The notes under the pieces were generated by a model, which was given only the letters and a program-made list of their open reading frames with translations, was not told the origin of the DNA and did no database searches. Both the position numbers and the translations under genes were made by a program. This document shows, one piece after another, positions 1 through 5,605 of a stretch of 7,042 nucleotides of DNA. Every line of letters begins with the position of its first letter. Position 1 is the stretch's first letter. Source of the stretch: UBA1038 sp964481445 (lineage in GTDB: Bacteria; Bacillota; Clostridia; Christensenellales; Aristaeellaceae); contig CAYZTQ010000095.1 in the NCBI GenBank assembly GCA_964481445.1, positions 1 to 7,042 of the forward strand. Reading direction: 5' to 3'.

Positions 1-1553
1 ACTTCCTGCGGCATGTTTTTGTATTTGGCGAAGTTCTCGCGGAAGCGGGCGGCCAGGTTTTTCGCCGTCTCCTGATAGGCCTGCTTGTCCTGCCACATCT
101 TTTCGGGCAGCAGCACCTCGGCGGGCACGCCGGGGCAGCTGGTGGGCACCAGCACGTTGAAGATGGGGTCGCGCACAAACTCGCTCTTTTCAAGCTCGCC
201 GTTCAGGCAGGCGGTCACCATCGCGCGCGTGAGGGGCAGCTTCATGCGGTTGCCGCCCTTGCCGTAGCTGCCGCCGGCCCAGCCGGTGTTGACCAGGTAC
301 ACGTTGGCGCCGTAGGCGTCGATGCGCTCGCCCAGCAGCTGCGCATAGCGGGAGGCGGGCAGCGGCAGGAAGGGCGCGCCAAAGCAGGTGGAGAAGGTGG
401 CCTGCGGCTCGGTGACGCCGCGCTCGGTGCCGGCCAGCTTGGCGGTGTAGCCGCTGACATAGTGATACATGGCCGCGCTGCGGTCGAGCTTGCTCACGGG
501 GGGCAGCACGCCGAAGGCGTCAGCGGTGAGGAAGATGACGGTCTTCGGATGGCCGCCCACGCCGGGAATCTGCGCGTTGTCGATATAATCCACCGGATAG
601 CCCACGCGGGTGTTCTCGGTCAGGCTGCCGTCGTTAAAGTCAAACTCGCGGGTTTCGGGGTCCATGATCACGTTCTCGACCAGCGCGCCGAAACGGATGG
701 CGTTCCAGATATCGGGCTCGTGCTCTTTGGACAGGTTGATGCACTTGGCGTAGCAGCCGCCCTCGATGTTGAAGATGCCCCGGTCACTCCAGCCGTGCTC
801 GTCGTCGCCGATCAGCTTGCGGGCGGGGTCGGCGGACAGCGTGGTCTTGCCGGTGCCGGACAGGCCGAAGAACAGGGCGCTGTCGCCGCTCTTTCCGATG
901 TTGGCAGAGCAGTGCATGCTGAACACGTTCTGCTTGGGCAGGATGTAGTTCATCACGCTGAAGACGCTCTTTTTGATTTCGCCGGAGTACCGGCTGCCGC
1001 AGATGACGACCACCCTGCGCTCGAAGCTGACCAGAATGGCGGCCTCGGAGTGCACGCCGTCAATCTCGGGGATGCAGTGCAGGCCGGGCGCGGCGATGAT
1101 GGTGAAATCAGGGGCGTAGCCCTTGAGCTCTTCCGCGGTCGGGCGCAGCAGCAGCTGGTGGATGAACAGGTTCTGGCTCGCCATCTCGTTGACGATGCGG
1201 AAGCTCTTGCGGTAGGCGGGGTCGGCCCCTGCGAAGCCGTCAAAGACAAAGATATCGCGGTTCTGCAGATAGGCGCAGACCTTGCGGTAAATGGCGTCAA
1301 ACTTCTCGGAGCTGATCGGCACGTTGACCTTGCCCCAGGCAATCTCATCATGGATGGAAGGCTCGTCCACAATGTAGCGGTCGTCGGGGCTGCGGCCGGT
1401 GTATTTGCCGGTCCTGACCACCAGAGCGCCTGTTTTGGACAGCTTTCCCTCGTTTCTGCGTAGCGCGTGCTCGACCAGCTCGGCCGGGCTCAGGTTATGA
1501 TACAGTGCGCCGGGCTGAATGATGCCCAGATAGTCCAGTTTCAGTTCAGACAT
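1..1553 (-). CDS. pckA: ATP-dependent phosphoenolpyruvate carboxykinase (C-terminus cut by window edge)
   Basis: Cytoplasmic enzyme interconverting oxaloacetate + ATP and PEP + CO2 + ADP. It is gluconeogenic in many bacteria, and in fermenters often runs toward oxaloacetate with ATP gain. Translating the minus strand from the ATG at 1553 gives 517 uninterrupted residues to the edge. The family is usually about 525-540 aa, so only some 10-20 residues and the stop are missing. Visible signatures: RTGKYTGRSPDD (47-58, substrate arginine R47), YSGEIKK (189-195, K195 metal ligand), H214 (metal ligand), the P-loop GLSGTGKTT (230-238), the second kinase motif GDDEHGW (249-255, D251 for Mg2+) and ENTRV (313-317). 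Spacing matches the E. coli enzyme with an offset of about 18 residues, so all key residues appear intact. The start is supported by AGGAGG (plus-strand 1561-1566) seven nt upstream. The reading frame stays open further upstream, but that stretch has no family similarity. The gene is divergent from radC. Confidence 0.97.
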   Translation of the reverse strand, partial: MSELKLDYLGIIQPGALYHNLSPAELVEHALRRNEGKLSKTGALVVRTGKYTGRSPDDRYIVDEPSIHDEIAWGKVNVPISSEKFDAIYRKVCAYLQNRDIFVFDGFAGADPAYRKSFRIVNEMASQNLFIHQLLLRPTAEELKGYAPDFTIIAAPGLHCIPEIDGVHSEAAILVSFERRVVVICGSRYSGEIKKSVFSVMNYILPKQNVFSMHCSANIGKSGDSALFFGLSGTGKTTLSADPARKLIGDDEHGWSDRGIFNIEGGCYAKCINLSKEHEPDIWNAIRFGALVENVIMDPETREFDFNDGSLTENTRVGYPVDYIDNAQIPGVGGHPKTVIFLTADAFGVLPPVSKLDRSAAMYHYVSGYTAKLAGTERGVTEPQATFSTCFGAPFLPLPASRYAQLLGERIDAYGANVYLVNTGWAGGSYGKGGNRMKLPLTRAMVTACLNGELEKSEFVRDPIFNVLVPTSCPGVPAEVLLPEKMWQDKQAYQETAKNLAARFRENFAKYKNMPQE

Positions 1554-1582
1554 TGCGTGACCTCCTATATATAGTGAGAATA

Positions 1583-1596
1583 CCCGCCGCGGCGGG
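1583..1596. repeat. 14-bp perfect palindrome in pckA leader
   Basis: CCCGCCGCGGCGGG is a perfect 14-bp palindrome. In RNA it can form a 5-bp all-GC stem with a CGCG loop. It ends 16 nt upstream of the pckA ribosome binding site, close enough to influence ribosome access, and could equally be a DNA site for a dimeric regulator. GC-rich self-complementary runs arise easily at this base composition, so function is uncertain. Confidence 0.5.
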
Positions 1597-1604
1597 ACAG
1601 AGCG

Positions 1605-1632
1605 CCTTGATGCGCAGCCTGCGCAGGAAAGG
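1605..1632 (-). promoter_or_regulatory. Predicted hairpin in pckA leader RNA
   Basis: In the minus-strand transcript, TGCGCA pairs with TGCGCA (plus 1611-1616 and 1620-1625) around a 3-nt loop. An outer CCTT/AAGG pairing (1629-1632 with 1605-1608) is separated from it by a small internal loop of 3 and 2 nt. It lies in the middle of the pckA leader. There is no U-run after it, so it is not an intrinsic terminator. A regulatory role is inference. Confidence 0.35.
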
Positions 1633-1706
1633 GCGGGGAAAGCACCAACTTTCACCTTATTCTGACAATTCGCCGCTCCCACCCTTTTTTCCTGCCGACG
1701 AAAATA

Positions 1707-1735
1707 ATTTTATCACATTCTGCCTGGGCTTGAAA
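1707..1735 (-). promoter_or_regulatory. Probable pckA promoter (extended -10)
   Basis: Read on the minus strand, TAAAAT (1707-1712) matches the -10 consensus at 5 of 6 positions and is preceded by TGA, giving a TGn extended -10. A weak -35, TTTCAA (1730-1735, 3 of 6), lies exactly 17 bp upstream. The predicted transcript starts near 1700, giving a leader of about 147 nt. The 13-bp near-palindrome TGAAACCTGTTCA (1731-1743, 4-bp arms) overlaps the -35 and could be an operator, but it does not match the CcpA site consensus. Function is inferred from sequence only. Confidence 0.55.
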
Positions 1736-1794
1736 CCTGTTCAGCGGTGATTCTACCCTGTTTTGCGCCGCTTCTACCGCCCGCGCGCAGGATA

Positions 1795-1803
1795 TGCTAT
1801 ACT
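1795..1803 (+). promoter_or_regulatory. Probable radC promoter (extended -10)
   Basis: TGC followed by TATACT (1798-1803) forms an extended -10. The -35 region around 1775-1780 has no good match, as is common for TGn promoters. Transcription would start near 1810, giving a very short leader containing the G-rich ribosome binding site (about 1811-1824) before the ATG at 1826. Its position also argues against the alternative upstream TTG start at 1763, which would lie before the promoter. Confidence 0.5.
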
Positions 1804-1825
1804 TTCAGTCAAAGGGGGTGGGGGC

Positions 1826-2554
1826 ATGCAGGGCGGCGAGGGCCATAGAAAACGGCTGCGCGAGCGCTTCGCGGATGCCGGTCTGGACGGCTTTGCCGAC
1901 CATGAGGCGCTGGAGCTGCTCCTGACCTACGCCATCCCCCGAAAGGATACCAAGCCGCTGGCCAAAGAGCTGCTCAGCCGCTTTGGCAGCGTCGGCGCCG
2001 TGCTGTCGGCCCCGCTGGACGAGCTTAAAATCGTGCCCGGTATCGGCGAGAGCGCGGCTACGCTGATTTCGCTGCTGCTGCCGCTCTTGCGGCGCTATCT
2101 GCGCGAGCGGGCGGACAGGGCGCAGTCGCAGCCGGGCCGGGCGGACTGGGCGGCCTATTGCCGCGCGCTGCTGATGGGCGAGAGGCGCGAGCAGGTCTGG
2201 GTGCTGGCGCTGGACGCGAAGGGCGCGCTGCTGAGCAAGACGCAGATTTCATCGGGTGATGAGGGCGAGGCGGCCTTTTATCCCCGGCTGGCCGTGGCGG
2301 CGCTGCTGCGCGCCGGCGCTCAGAAGGCGGTGCTGTGCCACAACCACCCGGACGGGGCGGCCGGGCCTTCCCGGGCGGACAGCGAGCTGACCCGGGCGCT
2401 GGAAGCGCTGCTTTCCGTCCTTGGCATCGAGCTGGAAGACCACATCATCGTAACGGATACGGCCGCCTTCAGCATGAAACGCGGCGGCCTGACAGGAGGA
2501 ATGACGCAACATGGCAAGACGCAGAAGAAGGAGCCCCATTGTGACGCTGTTTAG
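1826..2554 (+). CDS. radC: RadC/JAB-domain protein (UPF0758)
   Basis: A 242-aa protein of the RadC family (older name 'DNA repair protein RadC'; true function unsettled). The N-terminal helical domain with a helix-hairpin-helix (VPGIGESAATL, 70-80) suggests DNA binding. It is followed by a JAB/JAMM metal-binding domain with HNHP (172-175), S182 and D185 in the order H-x-H-P-x6-S-x2-D, and by DHIIV and FSM near the end. E122 in REQVWVLALD is the likely JAMM glutamate. Two deviations from typical RadC are visible: the usual PRE before the metal site is PRL (153-155), and HNHPSG is HNHPDG. I chose the ATG at 1826 because it has a G-rich ribosome binding site and gives the usual N-terminus; an in-frame TTG at 1763 has neither. 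The last 20 or so residues extend past the normal family end and overlap the next gene by 44 nt. Confidence 0.92.
   Translation: MQGGEGHRKRLRERFADAGLDGFADHEALELLLTYAIPRKDTKPLAKELLSRFGSVGAVLSAPLDELKIVPGIGESAATLISLLLPLLRRYLRERADRAQSQPGRADWAAYCRALLMGERREQVWVLALDAKGALLSKTQISSGDEGEAAFYPRLAVAALLRAGAQKAVLCHNHPDGAAGPSRADSELTRALEALLSVLGIELEDHIIVTDTAAFSMKRGGLTGGMTQHGKTQKKEPHCDAV
2494..2499 (+). promoter_or_regulatory. Ribosome binding site of the DUF218 gene, inside radC
   Basis: AGGAGG is the full anti-Shine-Dalgarno match, embedded in the 3' part of radC. Spacing to the ATG at 2511 is 11 nt, slightly long. The nearer ATG at 2501 is in the radC frame and too close to the site, so it is not the start. 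The site fixes the start of the DUF218 gene. Confidence 0.7.
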
Positions 2555-3137
2555 GCTGGCCTTTACGCTGGCGGTTCTGTTCGCTTTGGCCTACGCCTTC
2601 TTATTCGGCTACCTGCTGGTCAGGGAGCGCACGGTGCCCGCGGCGCAGCCCGGGCAGGCGCAGGCCCTCATTGTGCTGGGCGCGCAGGTCAACCCGGACG
2701 GGCAGCCTTCCAAGCAGCTGGAGCTGAGGCTGATGGAGGCGCTGAAGGTCTATCAGCAAAAGCCGATGCCTGTCATTGTGTGCGGCGCGCGGGGCGAGAA
2801 CGAGCCCGCGACCGAGGCCTCGGTCATGCGCGCCTGGCTTGAGCAAAAGGGCGTGAGCCCTGCCCACATCCAGACGGACGACCAGTCCTTCAATACGCGC
2901 CAGAACATTGAGAACGCCAAGAAGCTGCTGGGCGAAAGCGTAAAGCAGGTGCTGATCATCACCAGCGATTACCACCTGCCCCGCTCGCTGGACCTTGCAA
3001 GGGACGCCGGCCTTTCCGCGCAGGGCATCGGCGCGCCCATTCTGCCCGAATACTGGCTGAAAAACCACGCCCGCGAAACGCTGGCGTGGGGGAAATACTA
3101 TGTCAGCAGGTACCTGCCCTTCCTGCCGATCGAGTAG
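2511..3137 (+). CDS. DUF218 membrane-anchored protein (SanA/ElyC/YdcF-type)
   Basis: A 208-aa protein with a short basic N-terminus (RRRRR, 3-7), one hydrophobic segment (about 11-37) and a DUF218 domain, so probably anchored in the cytoplasmic membrane with the domain outside. Family motifs in order: LIVLGAQV (53-60), VIVCGARGENEPATEA (88-103), FNTRQNIENA (127-136), IITSDYHLPRSL (149-160) and a C-terminal ARETLAW (187-193). Relatives SanA and ElyC of E. coli are linked to envelope integrity and the lipid carrier for cell-wall precursors, but the reaction is not settled, so I give no symbol. The ribosome binding site AGGAGG (2494-2499) lies inside radC, 11 nt before the ATG. The 44-nt overlap with radC implies one transcript and probable translational coupling. 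Confidence 0.88.
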   Translation: MARRRRRSPIVTLFRLAFTLAVLFALAYAFLFGYLLVRERTVPAAQPGQAQALIVLGAQVNPDGQPSKQLELRLMEALKVYQQKPMPVIVCGARGENEPATEASVMRAWLEQKGVSPAHIQTDDQSFNTRQNIENAKKLLGESVKQVLIITSDYHLPRSLDLARDAGLSAQGIGAPILPEYWLKNHARETLAWGKYYVSRYLPFLPIE

Positions 3138-3140
3138 GAG

Positions 3141-4142
3141 TCAGGTCTGGATCATCTCATTGGCCAGGCACCTGCCGATCAGCGGCAGACGCTTTTCGCG
3201 GTCGCCCAGCACCCACATCAGCTTGGTGAGCGCGGCTTCGGTGGTCATATCGTGCGCGCCCCAGATGTTGGTTTTCAGCACCTTGCGGCCGACCTCGTAG
3301 ATGGAAAAATCGGCCTTCTCATACAGGCACTGGGTGGTCACGAAGGTCAGGACGCCGTGGTCGCTGAGCTCTTCCAGGCTTTCCAGCAGGTTGCGGCGGA
3401 TGTAGTGAAGGCCGCCCAGACCGAAGGCCTCGATGACCAGCCCCTGATAGCCAGCCCGGAGAATATGGCGGAAAATCTCCGGGTCGGTGCCCGGCACCAG
3501 CTTTAACAGAAAGACCCTTGGGTCGATGCGCAGGCTCTCCCTGTCCGGAACGGCGGGGGGAGCGCCCGCCTCCCGGGGGTCTTTTTGAGGCATGTGCAGG
3601 CCCTCCGCGTCGAAAAAACCGACCGCGGGGGCGTTGATGCTGTCGAAGGCGTCAAAGCCCAGCGTGCGCATTTTGACCGCGCGGGTGCCGTAGATCACCT
3701 TGTGGTGAAAGCAGATATACACGCCCGGCGCGGCGGTGGCGGCAGCCGTGAAAGCCTCGGCCAGGTTGCCGGGGGCGTCCGAGTGCGGGTGCCACAGAGG
3801 CAGCTGGCTGCCGGTCAGCACCACGGGCACGCCCAGCCCCTGCAGCATGAAGCTGAGGGCGGAGGCCGTGTAGGCCATGGTGTCGGTTCCGTGGGTGATG
3901 ACGATGCCCTCGCAGCCGGAAGCGGCGCTTACAATGGCCTCGGCCAGCAGCTGCCATTCCTCGGGCTGTATGTTGCTGGAATCGAGGGAGAATACGTCTC
4001 TTGAGGTGATGCGGGCCAGGCTGTGCAGGCCGGGGCAGGCGGACAGCAGGTCTTCCGCCCGCATGGCGGGGGCAAGGCCCGAGGGGGTCTGCATGCTGGC
4101 GATGGTACCGCCGGTCGCGAGCAGGGTGATTTCAGGCGGCAT
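3141..4142 (-). CDS. ansA: Type I (cytoplasmic) L-asparaginase
   Basis: A 333-aa enzyme hydrolysing L-asparagine to aspartate and ammonium. Length and pattern fit the type I, AnsA-like group (E. coli AnsA is 338 aa), and there is no signal peptide, so it should act in the cytoplasm. Visible active-site elements: TGGTIAS with nucleophile T13 (10-16), the substrate-binding DSS (54-56), HGTDTMAYTASALSFML (84-100) with T86 and D87, TGSQLPL (110-116), K157, and the C-terminal GAHDMTTEAALTKL (295-308). The start is the ATG at 4142, five nt after AAGGAGG (plus-strand 4148-4154). The frame is open upstream, but longer starts add non-family sequence and would include the promoter. Its 3' end faces the radC-DUF218 transcript with 3 nt between stop codons. 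Glutaminase side activity cannot be judged. Confidence 0.95.
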   Translation of the reverse strand: MPPEITLLATGGTIASMQTPSGLAPAMRAEDLLSACPGLHSLARITSRDVFSLDSSNIQPEEWQLLAEAIVSAASGCEGIVITHGTDTMAYTASALSFMLQGLGVPVVLTGSQLPLWHPHSDAPGNLAEAFTAAATAAPGVYICFHHKVIYGTRAVKMRTLGFDAFDSINAPAVGFFDAEGLHMPQKDPREAGAPPAVPDRESLRIDPRVFLLKLVPGTDPEIFRHILRAGYQGLVIEAFGLGGLHYIRRNLLESLEELSDHGVLTFVTTQCLYEKADFSIYEVGRKVLKTNIWGAHDMTTEAALTKLMWVLGDREKRLPLIGRCLANEMIQT

Positions 4143-4176
4143 AAGCGCCTCCTTCTTTGGCTTTTCCTCTGCCCAG

Positions 4177-4205
4177 AAGATAGCATGAAAGCCGCCACCT
4201 GTCAA
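4177..4205 (-). promoter_or_regulatory. Strong ansA promoter
   Basis: On the minus strand a perfect -35 TTGACA (4200-4205) is followed after 17 bp by TATCTT (4177-4182, 4 of 6), which carries a TGC extension. Predicted start is near 4170, giving a short leader of about 28 nt containing AAGGAGG. This is the best-matching promoter in the window. Confidence 0.75.
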
Positions 4206-4255
4206 AGAAAAGCGGCAGCTTTGCGCTTCTCCATGACGGGCCTTTGGGCAGGGTG

Positions 4256-4284
4256 TGTCCAAAGCGATGCCGGCATGGTATACT
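4256..4284 (+). promoter_or_regulatory. Probable promoter of the flippase-family gene
   Basis: TATACT (4279-4284) preceded by TGG forms an extended -10. A weak -35 TGTCCA (4256-4261, 3 of 6) lies 17 bp upstream. The start would be near 4291, leaving a leader of about 33 nt with AGGGGGG just before the ATG at 4324. It diverges from the ansA promoter, with about 50 bp between the two -35 elements. Confidence 0.55.
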
Positions 4285-4323
4285 ATAAAGGTATCACCGT
4301 GGTATTTCAGGCAGGGGGGCAGT

Positions 4324-5529
4324 ATGAAGCGGCTTTCAAAGCAGTCAAGAGGCAGAATCCTCAGCCTCTCGTTCATCGCCCTCACCTTTATTTTTGTCGT
4401 TGTCTTCATATTCAAAACCGGCGATCTCAAGCAGATCGCGCAGGCCTTCCGCTCGATCAATCCCTACTGGTTCGCGGCGGCGGTCGGCTGCTTCGCGGTG
4501 CAGGCGTTTTTTGAAGGCTGGTCAATCAGCCTGTTTTTTAAGTTTTACGGCATCCGGCTCCGCCTGGGCGCGGGGGTGCTGGTGGGGCTGCTGGGCATGT
4601 ACTACGGCTCCATCACCCCCTCGGCTGCCGGCGCGCAGCCCATGCAGCTGTTCTCGCTGAAAAAGCGGGGCGTGCCGCCGGGCATCGCCAGCTCGGTGCT
4701 GGCGGTCAAGTTCTTCTGCTGGCAGCTTTCCTTCATGCTGGCGGGCAGCGTGCTGTGGGCCATGCACGGAAGGCTGGTGTACGATACCATCGGCAGGGCG
4801 GGCATCTGGCTGCTGATTGTCGGCTATCTTGTCAACTTCCTGATGGTCGGGGCGGTTATTCTGCTTTCCATCAGCCGCAACCTGGTGCGCGCGATCATCA
4901 TCTTCTTTGTCAAGTTTGCCCACCGCCTGCGCTATGTGAAGGATGTGGCGGCCACTTCATCGAGGTGGGACGCGGCGCTGAGTGAGTTCCACTCCAGCGT
5001 GGAAATGATCACGCGTCACCCCTTCCAGTTTCTGCTGATTTTTTTCATGTCGCTGGTCGAGTCGGTCGCGCTGCAGAGCGTGGTGTATTTTGTGTACCGC
5101 GGGTTCGGTCTCGCCGAGCGCAGCTATTTCAGCATCCTCACCATCCAGTTCCTTTTGTACATTGTGGCTTCCAGCACGCCCCTGCCGGGCGATTCGGGCG
5201 CGCAGGAAGGCGGGTTCTATTTCTTTTTTGAAAAGTTCTTCCCCTCGGGCACCATTTTCGCCGCGCTGATCCTCTGGCGCTCCATTACCTTCTACCTGCA
5301 GATCATCTGCGGCTTTACAGCGGCCATCATCGACCAGGCGCTGAGCGGCCGCCGCGCGCGGCGCAAAAAACGCGGCCTTGCTGAACAGAAAGAGGAAGAA
5401 GAGGCGGATTTCCCGGAACAGGCGGAGGGGGAGACAGAGCCTTCGCCGCAGGGCGGGGAAGAGGAGGGGGAAGCGGAAGCGGAGGATGAGCCGCCCGCCT
5501 CTCAGACGCTTGACAAAGCGGAACCCTGA
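4324..5529 (+). CDS. LPG-synthase TM/UPF0104 (YbhN-like) flippase-family membrane protein with acidic tail
   Basis: A 401-aa polytopic membrane protein. Hydrophobic segments lie at about 12-30, 48-66, 84-105, 126-147, 160-183, 190-198, 236-256, 270-284 and 310-336. Family-type loop motifs are ITPSAAGAQPMQLF (97-110) and PLPGDSGAQEGGF (287-299), as in the transmembrane domain of lysylphosphatidylglycerol synthase (MprF) and stand-alone YbhN-like proteins. There is no aminoacyl-transferase domain, so it is not a complete MprF; lipid translocation or glycolipid handling is the usual inference and the substrate is unknown. After the last membrane segment comes a basic patch RRARRKKR (343-350), then about 50 residues rich in Glu (17 E, 3 D) with Pro, Gly and Ala, probably disordered and cytoplasmic. 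The ATG at 4324 is chosen for the G-rich ribosome binding site (4313-4319). An upstream GTG at 4255 lies before the promoter -10. It may be read through into pyk. Confidence 0.87.
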   Translation: MKRLSKQSRGRILSLSFIALTFIFVVVFIFKTGDLKQIAQAFRSINPYWFAAAVGCFAVQAFFEGWSISLFFKFYGIRLRLGAGVLVGLLGMYYGSITPSAAGAQPMQLFSLKKRGVPPGIASSVLAVKFFCWQLSFMLAGSVLWAMHGRLVYDTIGRAGIWLLIVGYLVNFLMVGAVILLSISRNLVRAIIIFFVKFAHRLRYVKDVAATSSRWDAALSEFHSSVEMITRHPFQFLLIFFMSLVESVALQSVVYFVYRGFGLAERSYFSILTIQFLLYIVASSTPLPGDSGAQEGGFYFFFEKFFPSGTIFAALILWRSITFYLQIICGFTAAIIDQALSGRRARRKKRGLAEQKEEEEADFPEQAEGETEPSPQGGEEEGEAEAEDEPPASQTLDKAEP

Positions 5530-5541
5530 GCGCAATATGAT
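5510..5541 (+). promoter_or_regulatory. Possible pyk promoter with non-ideal spacing
   Basis: A perfect TTGACA (5510-5515) lies in the last codons of the flippase-family gene. The best -10, TATGAT (5536-5541, 5 of 6), is 20 bp away, longer than the usual 16-18; AATATG at 18 bp is a poorer match. If active it would give pyk a leader of about 60 nt containing the hairpin at 5547-5568. Otherwise pyk depends on read-through from upstream. Confidence 0.35.
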
Positions 5542-5546
5542 ATTTG

Positions 5547-5568
5547 GGGAAAGTTGTGAGACTTTTCC
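5547..5568 (+). other. Small hairpin between flippase-family gene and pyk
   Basis: GGGAAAGT (5547-5554) pairs with ACTTTTCC (5561-5568) as an 8-bp stem including one G-U pair, with loop TGTGAG. Only GTTT follows it, so it is a poor intrinsic terminator at best. It may be a weak attenuator or a structure in the pyk leader. Confidence 0.4.
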
Positions 5569-5605
5569 GTTTACTGTGTCGGCTTTCGCCTGAAGGGATA
5601 TTTTC

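Noticed and set aside
462..1463. 333-aa plus-strand open frame opposite pckA
   Set aside because: It lies wholly antisense to the conserved pckA coding sequence. Its Ala/Val/Gly/Asp/His-rich composition is what the complement of GC-rich codons gives, and no family motif is visible.
1731..1743. CcpA-type catabolite site at the pckA promoter
   Set aside because: TGAAACCTGTTCA has only 4-bp arms, lacks the central CG and is one base short of the usual 14-bp site.
1763..1825. Longer RadC starting at TTG 1763
   Set aside because: It has no ribosome binding site, the radC -10 lies within this stretch, and the added residues have no place in the family.
2601..3068. 155-aa minus-strand open frame opposite the DUF218 gene
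   Set aside because: The DUF218 frame shows a membrane anchor and family motifs, while the antisense product shows none and lacks a convincing ribosome binding site.
3122..3180. 10-nt direct repeat CCTGCCGATC (3122-3131 and 3171-3180)
   Set aside because: Both copies are in coding sequence of opposite genes and there is no flanking similarity or mobile-element feature, so it is probably chance.
3172..3188. Stem CTGCCG-ATCAG-CGGCAG as terminator for the radC-DUF218 transcript
   Set aside because: Only 6 bp, followed by ACGCTTTTCG rather than a T-run, and it lies in coding sequence of ansA (LPLIGR region).
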